NCBI GenBank assembly: GCA_900768015.1 | Contig: CAAGBI010000070.1 | Span: 1-64,000 of the forward strand | Length of the DNA stretch: 64,000 nucleotides | DNA from: an uncultured Alistipes sp. | GTDB lineage: Bacteria > Bacteroidota > Bacteroidia > Bacteroidales > Rikenellaceae | Direction of reading: 5' to 3' | Shown: piece by piece, positions 51,875-60,235 of the stretch | How the letters are laid out: each line of letters opens with the position of its first letter | Numbering within the stretch: the first letter of the stretch is position 1 | The notes under the pieces: model-generated | The model's database searches: none | Told to the model about the DNA's origin: nothing | What the model saw: only the letters and a program-made list of their open reading frames with translations | Translations under genes and position numbers: made by a program

Positions 51875-52717
51875 ATGTTCTCTACGGAGTATTACTATTT
51901 GGTTGCAGGGTTGCGCGATTGGACGCTCGACTCTGATACCAAAGGTTTCGATGTTCGTGAGATTATCGACGAGATAGTTGGTGAGCTTACGAAGAGCGAT
52001 CGTGAGGCTGTGCGCATGTTGTACGCCTACTACGATTGCGAAAACATTATTGCGCGTCGTGCCAAGCGTGAGCGTCATAACCAGCTTGGTAACCTCTCGG
52101 CCGAGCAGATCGCAGAGGTGCTCGAGGAGCGTAACTACTCATTGCTCACTCCCGCAGTTGCAAAGTGCGTGAAGCTCTATGTGGAGGCGGATGATGAGGA
52201 GCGCGACGAGGAGGTTACACTCGATGCAAGCTTCGAGCGTGCAATATTTGAGGCCTACTACCGCGACTTGGCAGAGTCTAAGGTATCATTCCTCAAGGAG
52301 TGGGGTGCCTTCGACCGCAACTTGCGTAATATTGCTGCTGCAATTGCTGCCCGCGAGGCAGGCCGTGTTGTGGCAGATGTAACTGTTGGTGATGGTGAGA
52401 TTGTGGAGCAGCTCAAGCGCTCGACAGCCGCAGACTTCGGTTTGCGTGGCGAGTTGCCCTATGTCGACTCTGTTATCTCGGCTGTGAGTGACGAGAAGAA
52501 TATCGTGGAGAAGGAGCGTAAGATTGACGCTATTCGCTGGGCTGAGGCCGAGGCGATGACTTCGTTCGATTTCTTTACCATCAACTTCATTCTCTCATAT
52601 CTTGTCAAGGTCAACATCGTAGCGCGTTGGACACTGCTCTCACCCGAGGTGGGTCGCGAGATGCTCAACCGCTTGATTAAGGAGCTTGACGCCAAAGAGC
52701 TTGTGAATAAACAATAA
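51875..52717 (+). CDS. DUF2764 protein, likely C-subunit equivalent of the V-type ATPase
   Basis: 280 residues. Start MFSTEYYYLVAGLRDWTL; the family DUF2764 is found in Bacteroidetes and spirochaete ATPase operons at the place of subunit C. It is helix-rich and has no signal peptide. The role as a connector between rotor and ring is inference from position; there is no separate subunit C gene here. Confidence 0.8.
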   Translation: MFSTEYYYLVAGLRDWTLDSDTKGFDVREIIDEIVGELTKSDREAVRMLYAYYDCENIIARRAKRERHNQLGNLSAEQIAEVLEERNYSLLTPAVAKCVKLYVEADDEERDEEVTLDASFERAIFEAYYRDLAESKVSFLKEWGAFDRNLRNIAAAIAAREAGRVVADVTVGDGEIVEQLKRSTAADFGLRGELPYVDSVISAVSDEKNIVEKERKIDAIRWAEAEAMTSFDFFTINFILSYLVKVNIVARWTLLSPEVGREMLNRLIKELDAKELVNKQ

Positions 52718-52731
52718 AACTACATAAACGA

Positions 52732-54489
52732 ATGAAAACATTAGGACGTGTAAACGGTATTATCTCGAACATCGTTATCGCCAAGGTTGACGGTCCGGTG
52801 GGTCAGAATGAGATATGCCATGTGTATTGCGGTGATGTCCGCATGATGGCTGAGGTCATCAAGGTCATAGGCGACGAGGCCTATGTACAGGTATACGACT
52901 CTACACGCGGTTTGAAGATTGGTGACAAGGTGGAGTTCGAGGGTCACATGCTCGAGGCTACACTTGCCCCAGGTCTTTTGTCGCGTAACTACGACGGTTT
53001 GCAGAACGACTTGGAGAAGATGGACGGCTTGTTCATCAACCGCGGTTCTATTACTGACCCTATCGACTTCGATGCTAAGTGGGACTTCAAGCCACTTGCA
53101 AAGGCTGGCGACAAGGTTACTGCTGGTGACTGGCTCGGTGAGGTTAAGGAGCAGTGGGTAATGCACAAGATTATGGTCCCCTTCGTAATGCAGGGTGCAT
53201 ATACAGTTAAGAGCGTTGTTGCTGCTGGCGAGTATAAGGTTACTGATACTATCGCAGTGGTAGCGGATGCTGATGGCAACGAGTACAACATCACAATGGT
53301 TCAGAAGTGGCCCGTGAAGCAGGCTATCCGCTGCTTCACTGAGAAGCCTCGTCCTTCGCGCGTGATGGAGACAGGTGTTCGTGCTATCGATACATTCAAC
53401 CCATTGGCTGAGGGTGGTACAGGCTTTATCCCTGGTCCCTTCGGTGCAGGTAAGACCGTGCTTCAGCACGCAATCTCTAAGCAGGCCGAGGCTGATGTAA
53501 TCATCATCGTGGCGTGTGGTGAGCGTGCTAACGAGGTTGTGGAGATCTTTGCTGAGTTCCCCGAGTTGGTTGACCCACGCACAGGCCACAAACTTATGGA
53601 GCGTACCATTATTATCTGTAACACATCGAACATGCCCGTTGCTGCGCGTGAGGCGTCAGTATATACAGGTATGACCATCGGTGAGTACTATCGTTCTATG
53701 GGTTTGAAGGTTTTGGTAATGGCGGACTCTACATCGCGTTGGGCGCAGGCTCTCCGTGAGATGTCTAACCGTTTGGAGGAGCTTCCTGGTCAGGATGCCT
53801 TCCCTATGGACCTTTCAGCCGTTATCTCTAACTTCTACTCTCGCGCAGGTCTCGTTAAGTTGAACAATGGCGCTACAGGTTCTGTAACATTCCTCGGTAC
53901 CGTATCACCCGCGGGTGGTAACCTCAAGGAGCCTGTTACGGAGTCTACAAAGAAGGCTGCGCGTTGCTTCTACGCTTTGTCGCAGAGCCGTGCCGACTCT
54001 AAGCGCTATCCTGCTATCGACCCACTCGACTCTTACTCTAAGTATTTGGAGTATCCCGAGGTACGCGAGTACTTGGATGAGCACATCGAGAAGAACTGGG
54101 TAGATGCTGTCTACGAGGGTAAGACTATCGTGCAGCGTGGTAAGGAGGCAAACGACCAGATTAATATCTTGGGTGATGACGGTGTACCCGTTGAGTACCA
54201 CGAGCGTTTCTGGAAGAGTGAGTTGCTCGACTCTGTAATCTTGCAGCAGGATGCCTTCGACTCTATCGATGCTAACTGTCCTATCGAGCGTCAGAAGATG
54301 ATGTACAACATGGTACTCGGCATCTGCCGCAATTCGTACGACTTGGCAGACTTCGAGGAGTGTTCTAAGTTCTTCAAGGAGCTTATCTACTTGTTCCGTC
54401 AGATGAACTACTCTGAGTGGAAGTCTGAGCAGTTTGACGGCTTCAAGCTCAAGATTGAGAACCTCGTAAATGAGAAACTTGAAAAATAA
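52732..54489 (+). CDS. ntpA: V-type ATP synthase subunit A (catalytic)
   Basis: 585 residues. Walker A GPFGAGKT at 235-242, Walker B region VLVMADSTSRWAQALREMS. Standard N-terminal barrel, the bulge domain unique to V/A-type A subunits (about 110-190), nucleotide-binding and C-terminal helical domain. It hydrolyses or makes ATP at the A/B interfaces. 14 bases after the DUF2764 gene. Confidence 0.97.
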   Translation: MKTLGRVNGIISNIVIAKVDGPVGQNEICHVYCGDVRMMAEVIKVIGDEAYVQVYDSTRGLKIGDKVEFEGHMLEATLAPGLLSRNYDGLQNDLEKMDGLFINRGSITDPIDFDAKWDFKPLAKAGDKVTAGDWLGEVKEQWVMHKIMVPFVMQGAYTVKSVVAAGEYKVTDTIAVVADADGNEYNITMVQKWPVKQAIRCFTEKPRPSRVMETGVRAIDTFNPLAEGGTGFIPGPFGAGKTVLQHAISKQAEADVIIIVACGERANEVVEIFAEFPELVDPRTGHKLMERTIIICNTSNMPVAAREASVYTGMTIGEYYRSMGLKVLVMADSTSRWAQALREMSNRLEELPGQDAFPMDLSAVISNFYSRAGLVKLNNGATGSVTFLGTVSPAGGNLKEPVTESTKKAARCFYALSQSRADSKRYPAIDPLDSYSKYLEYPEVREYLDEHIEKNWVDAVYEGKTIVQRGKEANDQINILGDDGVPVEYHERFWKSELLDSVILQQDAFDSIDANCPIERQKMMYNMVLGICRNSYDLADFEECSKFFKELIYLFRQMNYSEWKSEQFDGFKLKIENLVNEKLEK

Positions 54490-54497
54490 GAGAAGCT

Positions 54498-55817
54498 ATG
54501 ACAACACGAGCATTTCAGAAAGTATATACAAAGATTGACAACATCACCAAGGCTACCATTACGCTTCGTGCTACAGGCGTAGGTAACGACGAGCTTGCTA
54601 CCGTAGGTGGCCGCTTGGCACAGGTGGTAAAGATTATGGGCGACAAGGTTACGCTTCAGGTGTTCGCAGGTACCGAGGGTCTTGCAACAAACTCTGAGGT
54701 TGTATTCCACGGTGAGCCCCCCGTATTGCGCGTATCAGACGCTTTGGCGGGTCGTTTCTTCAACGCATATGGCGAGCCACTCGAGGGTGGTGAGCAGATT
54801 GAGGGTGAGGCACGCGAGATTGGCGGCCCTACCGTAAACCCCTTCCGTCGTATCCAGCCTTCGGAGCTTATCGCTACAGGTATCGCAGGTATCGACCTTA
54901 ACAACACCATCGTATCAGGTCAGAAGATTCCATTCTTCGCTGACCCCGATCAGCCCTATAATGCCGTTATGGCTAATGTAGCACTCCGTGCAAAGGCCGA
55001 CAAGATTATCTTGGGTGGTATGGGTCTTACCAACGACGACTTCCTCTACTTTAAGCATGTCTTCGAGAACGCAGGTGCTTTGGACCGTATCGTATCGTTC
55101 GTGAACACTACAGATAACCCTCCCGTTGAGCGTCTTTTGGTGCCCGATATGGCATTGACAGCTGCCGAGTACTTCGCAGTAGATAAGGGCGAGAAGGTGT
55201 TGGTATTGTTGACCGATATGACCCTTTATGCCGATGCTTTGGCTATCGTTTCGAACCGTATGGACCAGATTCCTTCGAAGGACTCTATGCCTGGTTCACT
55301 CTACTCAGACTTGGCAAAGATCTACGAGAAGGCCGTGCAGTTGCCTAACGGTGGTTCAATCACCATCATCGCCGTTACAACACTTTCAGGTGGCGATATT
55401 ACTCACGCTATTCCCGATAACACTGGTTATATCACCGAGGGTCAGCTCTTCTTGCGTAACGACACCGACACCGGTAAGGTTATCGTTGACCCATTCCGTT
55501 CGTTGTCTCGTTTGAAGCAGTTGGTAATCGGTAAGAAGACTCGTGAGGATCACCCACAGGTTATGAACGCCTGCGTGCGTTTGTATGCCGATGCTGCTAA
55601 CGCAAAGACAAAGTTGGAGAATGGTTTCGACCTCTCGGACTACGACGAGCGTGCATTGAAGTTTGCTCACGACTACTCGGAGAAGTTGCTCTCTATCGAT
55701 GTAAACATCGAGATCGAGCAGATGCTTGACACCGCTTGGACACTCTTCGCGAAGTACTTCAACAAGGGTGAGGTAAGCATCAAACAGGAGCTCTCAGATA
55801 AATATTGGAAAGCATAA
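54498..55817 (+). CDS. ntpB: V-type ATP synthase subunit B
   Basis: 439 residues, the non-catalytic partner of A. No functional Walker A is present (GQKIPFFADP region), as expected. Other family features: ELIATGIAGIDLNNTIVSGQKIP and DMTLYADALAIVSN. 8 bases after ntpA; the next gene follows after 9 bases. Confidence 0.96.
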   Translation: MTTRAFQKVYTKIDNITKATITLRATGVGNDELATVGGRLAQVVKIMGDKVTLQVFAGTEGLATNSEVVFHGEPPVLRVSDALAGRFFNAYGEPLEGGEQIEGEAREIGGPTVNPFRRIQPSELIATGIAGIDLNNTIVSGQKIPFFADPDQPYNAVMANVALRAKADKIILGGMGLTNDDFLYFKHVFENAGALDRIVSFVNTTDNPPVERLLVPDMALTAAEYFAVDKGEKVLVLLTDMTLYADALAIVSNRMDQIPSKDSMPGSLYSDLAKIYEKAVQLPNGGSITIIAVTTLSGGDITHAIPDNTGYITEGQLFLRNDTDTGKVIVDPFRSLSRLKQLVIGKKTREDHPQVMNACVRLYADAANAKTKLENGFDLSDYDERALKFAHDYSEKLLSIDVNIEIEQMLDTAWTLFAKYFNKGEVSIKQELSDKYWKA

Positions 55818-55826
55818 CGATAGCTT

Positions 55827-56441
55827 ATGGCAATCAAATTTCAGTATAACAAGACCTCGCTCGGTGAGCTGAACAAGCAGCTCAAAATCCGAAAGAATGC
55901 CCTGCCTACCATCAAGAGTAAGGAGAGTGCATTGCGTTCGGAGGTTAAGCGTGCGAAGGACTCCGCATTAGCCTTCCGTAAGGAGTTGGACGAGCTTATT
56001 GCCGCCTACGACTATATGGTGCAGCTTTGGGGAGAGTTTGATTGTGACCTAATCCGCATCGTCGATGTTGAACTCTCGACACAGAAGATTGCGGGCGTGC
56101 GCATACCTATATTAAATGACATTGTCTACGAGGAGAAGCCTTACGACTTGTTCTCAGCCCCAGTTTGGTATGCTGAGGGTATCAGAGTTCTCAAGCAGAT
56201 GTCTCGTCTCGGTATCGAATTCGAGGTGCATCAGCACAAGATGGAGCTCTTGGACTATGCGCGACGCAAAACTACTCAGAAGGTAAACCTCTACGAAAAG
56301 GTTCAGATACCTGGTTATGAGGATGCCATACGCAAGATTAAGCGATTTATGGAGGACGAGGAGAACCTCAGTAAGTCGGCACAAAAGATTGTGAAAACTC
56401 GTCAGGCGCAAGCCGAGGCTATGGAGGAGCCTAACGCATGA
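55827..56441 (+). CDS. ntpD: V-type ATP synthase subunit D
   Basis: Central rotor shaft. 204 residues, nearly all helical with N- and C-terminal coiled-coil segments (KTSLGELNKQLKIRKNALP at the start; KIKRFMEDEENLSKSAQKIVK at the end). Its stop overlaps the ntpI start in ATGA, implying coupled translation. Confidence 0.93.
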   Translation: MAIKFQYNKTSLGELNKQLKIRKNALPTIKSKESALRSEVKRAKDSALAFRKELDELIAAYDYMVQLWGEFDCDLIRIVDVELSTQKIAGVRIPILNDIVYEEKPYDLFSAPVWYAEGIRVLKQMSRLGIEFEVHQHKMELLDYARRKTTQKVNLYEKVQIPGYEDAIRKIKRFMEDEENLSKSAQKIVKTRQAQAEAMEEPNA

Positions 56442-58288
56442 TCAGTAAGATGATACGCTATGACATTGTGCTCTATGCTGGTGAGCAGGAACGCTTTGTC
56501 GAGACACTTCGCGAGCTTGGTTTGGTGGATATCACCACCACAGGCTGGGAGCCCTCGGAGGATGACCGCGCGGTGCTCGTTGAGATTGAGGCACGCACAA
56601 AGGCTATTGAGTTCCTCTCATCGTTTGCAAAGTCTAAGGCGTTTAACGCTAATGCGTTGCCCTATGCAACTGGTGAGGAGGCATACGAGTGCTACGCCGC
56701 TGCACGCGAGGATCGCCAGCAGTTGCAGCAGGAGGAGGCACGCCTTCGTAAGTTGGCCGACGATGTAGCTCCATGGGGTAACTTCTCGGCATCGGATATC
56801 GAGCGCCTTGCAAGTCGTGGTGTCACTGTCCGTCTCTTTACGGCTCAGGCTGCGGCTTATGACCGCTTCGTTGCTGAGGCTGTGGAGGGCGTTACCGTAG
56901 CGGAGATTGCCCGCACACAGTCGGGTGTATGCTTCGCTGTTGTGACGACTGACGATGTGCAGTATATCGTAGATGGTCAGGAGGTACGCCTTCCTGATAT
57001 GAATAGCGCACAGCTCCGCGCCAAGGCCGATGAGTTGGTTGCCCGCGACGAGGCCCTCAATGAGGTATTCTCACGCGCAGCACTCTCAACCGCGCTTATC
57101 GCTTCGGAGAGTGGTCAGCTCAAGGAGCGTTTGCAGGGCTTGAAGGTGGGTGCTACGGCGCAGCGCGAGGCTGATGGCTCGCTTATCCTCTTGGAGGGTT
57201 GGGCCGAGGCTGATACGGCTGATAGGGTAGATGCCCTCTTAAAGGAGTACCCCTATCTCGTCTTTGAGCGTCGCGACGCTACGATGGATGACGATGCCCC
57301 CGTAAAGCTTAAGAACAACAAGTTTGCACGCTTGTTTGAGCTTATCGGTGCGATGTACGCACTCCCAAAGTACGGCACAATGGACCTTACGGGCATCTTC
57401 GGCATATTCTACATGCTCTTCTTCGCTATCTGCTTGTGCGATGCGGGCTATGGATTAGTGCTCCTCATGGTGGGCTTGTACCTATGGTTTAAGGGCGGTA
57501 AGGGTATGCGTCAGGCTGCGGGCTTGTCGATAGTGTGTGCTTCGGCAACCGTGGCATTTGGCTTCTACGCTAACTCCTTCTTTGGCTTGACCATTTCGGA
57601 CTACTTGCCTATCCACAAGGATATGCTCTTGGACTTCCAGAACGAGTTCTTCGGTATTGCCTTGGCACTCGGTGTATTCCAGATTTTGGTGGGCTTGGCT
57701 ATCAATATTTGGATGAAGGCGAAGCTCTTTGGCATCACCTCTACATTCGGCACCCTGGGATGGTTTATCATCCTGCTTACGGGCGTCGCTGCTGCAGGTT
57801 TGCCAATGATGGGCATAGAGATTCCTGGTCTCACAATGTCATCACCCGTGTTCTACGGCTTGATGGGTGTGGGTGCGTTGTTTATGTTGGTGCTTAACAA
57901 TGTTAAGCGTAACCCCATCATTAACATCGGCGCTGGTTTGTGGGATGCCTATAACAACATCACAGGTTTGTTGAGCGATGTGTTGAGCTACATCCGTCTC
58001 TTCGCCATCGGCTTGTCTGGTGGTGTGTTGGCGCAGGTGTTCAACTCATTGGCAAAGGGTCTCTCTGGCTTTGGCGATATCGCTGCAGATGCACCTTGGA
58101 CTGCGTATATCGGTCCTGTAATCGGTGCGGCTGTAATCCTGATTATCGGCCATGCCATCAACCTCTTTATGTCGGCTATCTCGTCATTCGTTCACCCTAT
58201 GCGTTTGACATTTGTCGAGTTTTACAAGAATGCAGGTTTCGAGATGAGCCAGCGCTCGTTCGACCCCATTCGCAAAATTAAGGAATAA
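56438..58288 (+). CDS. ntpI: V-type ATP synthase subunit I (a-subunit)
   Basis: 616 residues. The N-terminal half (about 1-295) is cytoplasmic; the C-terminal half has about seven membrane helices. The membrane arginine expected in the ion path can be seen in LSDVLSYIRLFAIGLSGG. Together with K it makes the ion channel. Slightly short relative to some relatives. Confidence 0.93.
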   Translation: MISKMIRYDIVLYAGEQERFVETLRELGLVDITTTGWEPSEDDRAVLVEIEARTKAIEFLSSFAKSKAFNANALPYATGEEAYECYAAAREDRQQLQQEEARLRKLADDVAPWGNFSASDIERLASRGVTVRLFTAQAAAYDRFVAEAVEGVTVAEIARTQSGVCFAVVTTDDVQYIVDGQEVRLPDMNSAQLRAKADELVARDEALNEVFSRAALSTALIASESGQLKERLQGLKVGATAQREADGSLILLEGWAEADTADRVDALLKEYPYLVFERRDATMDDDAPVKLKNNKFARLFELIGAMYALPKYGTMDLTGIFGIFYMLFFAICLCDAGYGLVLLMVGLYLWFKGGKGMRQAAGLSIVCASATVAFGFYANSFFGLTISDYLPIHKDMLLDFQNEFFGIALALGVFQILVGLAINIWMKAKLFGITSTFGTLGWFIILLTGVAAAGLPMMGIEIPGLTMSSPVFYGLMGVGALFMLVLNNVKRNPIINIGAGLWDAYNNITGLLSDVLSYIRLFAIGLSGGVLAQVFNSLAKGLSGFGDIAADAPWTAYIGPVIGAAVILIIGHAINLFMSAISSFVHPMRLTFVEFYKNAGFEMSQRSFDPIRKIKE

Positions 58289-58329
58289 GAATAACAAATA
58301 ATAATTAACAAATTAAAACTTAAACAATT

Positions 58330-58887
58330 ATGAGTACAGCATTGATTTTTGCTTATTTGGGCGTTGCCCTTATGGTAGGTGTATCAGGTTTGGCATCTGC
58401 AGTTGCAACTGCGCGTTGCGGTATGGCCTCTGTAGGCGCTATGAAGAAGAATGCAGGCGCATTCGGTAGCTACATGATCCTCTCGGCGCTTCCTGGTTCA
58501 CAGGGTCTCTACGGTTTCGTAGGCTTCTTTATGGTTAACGACTACATCCAGGCTGATATGTCTATGATGACTGCTGTTGGTATCTTCGGCGCTGGTCTCT
58601 TGATGGCTATCGTTACTTTGTCTTCAGCTTTGTTCCAGGCTAAGGTTTGTGCTAACGGTATCGTTTCAATCGGTAACGGTAACGATGTTATGGGTAAGAC
58701 CCTTATCCTCGCTGCGTTCCCCGAGTTGTACGCTATCTTGGGTGTTGCTGCTACCTTCCTTATCTCAGGTGCTATCGCTCCTGTGGAGGTTGCTGCTGAG
58801 GAGGCTCCCGAGGCAGTTGTTGAGACTGTAGTCGAGGCTCCCGCTGCTGAGGAGGCAGTAGAGGTTGTAGATGTTGTTGCTGAGTAA
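58330..58887 (+). CDS. ntpK: V-type ATP synthase subunit K (proteolipid) with acidic tail
   Basis: 185 residues, four membrane helices as two hairpins. Ion site: Glu132 in AAFPELYAILG of helix 4; the first hairpin has Gln58 in ALPGSQGLYGF. The ligand chemistry resembles the Na+ type, but the ion is not proven. Residues 151-185 form an Ala/Glu/Val-rich tail (VEVAAEEAPEAVVETVVEAP) not usual for NtpK. Last gene of the operon, followed by a strong terminator. Confidence 0.92.
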   Translation: MSTALIFAYLGVALMVGVSGLASAVATARCGMASVGAMKKNAGAFGSYMILSALPGSQGLYGFVGFFMVNDYIQADMSMMTAVGIFGAGLLMAIVTLSSALFQAKVCANGIVSIGNGNDVMGKTLILAAFPELYAILGVAATFLISGAIAPVEVAAEEAPEAVVETVVEAPAAEEAVEVVDVVAE

Positions 58888-58904
58888 TTTAGCCCTACAA
58901 CCCC

Positions 58905-58948
58905 AAAAAGTAATAGCGGACATTTCGGTGTCCGCTATTACTTTTTTT
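58905..58948 (+). terminator. Terminator of the V-type ATPase operon
   Basis: AAAAAGTAATAGCGGACA pairs with TGTCCGCTATTACTTTTT around a 6-base loop. The hairpin has 13 or more GC/AT pairs plus A/T runs and lies about 20 bases past the ntpK stop. Confidence 0.9.
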
Positions 58949-58988
58949 ATGCCATCAACCTGCGATTGAGGTAGGGTGGTCTATATTG

Positions 58989-60005
58989 CTAAAACAGAGA
59001 TTGTTCCTCGGTGGAGTTGTATGTGTAGCCGAGGTGCTTATATGCCTGCTCCGTAGCCTCTCGACCACGAGGGGTGCGCTTAAGAAAACCCTCCTTAATG
59101 AGGAATGGCTCGTAGACCTCCTCCACGGTGCCAGCCTCCTCACTCACGGCAGTAGCCACAGTGTTTAGACCCACGGGACCACCGTTGAACTTCTCGATAA
59201 TCGTAGCCAAAATTTTGTTGTCCATCTGGTCAAGACCTCGCGAGTCGATGTTGAGTGCCGCAAGTGCTGTGCGAGTAATGTCCACATCGATATGTCCCTC
59301 GCCTACAACCATCGCAAAGTCGCGCACACGGCGCAGTAGGGCATTGGCAATACGAGGCGTACCACGCGAACGAAGGGCTATCTCCAACGCTGCGTCGTCG
59401 TCAATCGAAATTTCGAGGATAGATGCCGAGCGCTTCACGATGCCCGACAACACGGGAGCATCGTAGTACTCTAAGTGGCAGGTGATGCCAAAGCGAGCAC
59501 GAAGGGGCGAAGTGAGCAAGCCGCTTCGCGTCGTAGCGCCCACAAGGGTGAATGGCGCCAACTCAATCTGAATGCTTCGTGCCGCAGGACCCTTATCCAA
59601 TACGATGTCAATTTTGTAGTCCTCCATCGCAGAGTAGAGATACTCCTCGACAATGGGACTTAGGCGGTGTATCTCGTCGATGAAGAGCACATCGCCAGGG
59701 TTTAGATTGGTGAGTAAGCCCGCCAAGTCGCCCGGCTTATCCAATACGGGGCCAGATGTTACCTTGAGCTGTGCGCCCATCTCGTTGGCGATGATGTTAG
59801 CAAGGGTAGTCTTACCCAATCCCGGAGGGCCATGTAACAAGACATGGTCGAGCGAGTCGCCACGCATGAGTGCGGCCTTAATGAATATCTTGAGGTTAGC
59901 GACGATTTTGTCCTGACCAGCAAAGTTTTGCAGTTGCTGCGGGCGTATGCGGCTCTCGAACTCTTTGTCGCTCTCAATGTTACGCATATTTCTATCTATA
60001 GCCAT
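58989..60005 (-). CDS. ruvB: Holliday junction branch migration helicase RuvB
   Basis: 338 residues from the ATG at 60005 (MAIDRNMRNIESDKEFESRIRP); an upstream ATG at 60077 would add 24 residues through the promoter. AAA+ motor: LHGPPGLGKTTLANIIANE (Walker A), FIDEIHRL (Walker B), the APFTLVGATTRSGLLTSPLRARFG region with the arginine finger, and the C-terminal winged helix. Works with RuvA on Holliday junctions. RuvA is not adjacent. Confidence 0.97.
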   Translation of the reverse strand: MAIDRNMRNIESDKEFESRIRPQQLQNFAGQDKIVANLKIFIKAALMRGDSLDHVLLHGPPGLGKTTLANIIANEMGAQLKVTSGPVLDKPGDLAGLLTNLNPGDVLFIDEIHRLSPIVEEYLYSAMEDYKIDIVLDKGPAARSIQIELAPFTLVGATTRSGLLTSPLRARFGITCHLEYYDAPVLSGIVKRSASILEISIDDDAALEIALRSRGTPRIANALLRRVRDFAMVVGEGHIDVDITRTALAALNIDSRGLDQMDNKILATIIEKFNGGPVGLNTVATAVSEEAGTVEEVYEPFLIKEGFLKRTPRGREATEQAYKHLGYTYNSTEEQSLF

Positions 60006-60028
60006 AAATAAATCTGTGTTTTCAAACG

Positions 60029-60059
60029 CAAATATAACGAATTTTGTCGAATAAAACAA
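60029..60059 (-). promoter_or_regulatory. Promoter of ruvB
   Basis: Minus strand TTG (60057-60059), 20 bases, TATATTTG (60029-60036), leaving a leader of about 20 bases. Confidence 0.75.
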
Positions 60060-60136
60060 TATCATAACATATTTCATTAACCAATATTGTGGAAGAGAAA
60101 TATTGTCCTTTATTTTATTTTTTTGAAAAGAAGTGC

Positions 60137-60177
60137 TATATTTGCAACCAAAGTACCATATCTCTTTGAGATATGAT
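60137..60177 (+). promoter_or_regulatory. -7 box and leader hairpin of the 60236 gene
   Basis: TATATTTG (60137-60144) is a good -7 box; the upstream -33 is weak (TTTT at about 19-20 bases). CATATCTC / GAGATATG (60159-60177) forms an 8-pair hairpin in the presumed leader. Confidence 0.55.
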
Positions 60178-60235
60178 AAGAGGCGTATGATTTATAACTT
60201 TTAATATTTTTTTAACTAATTAACACAAAAGCATT

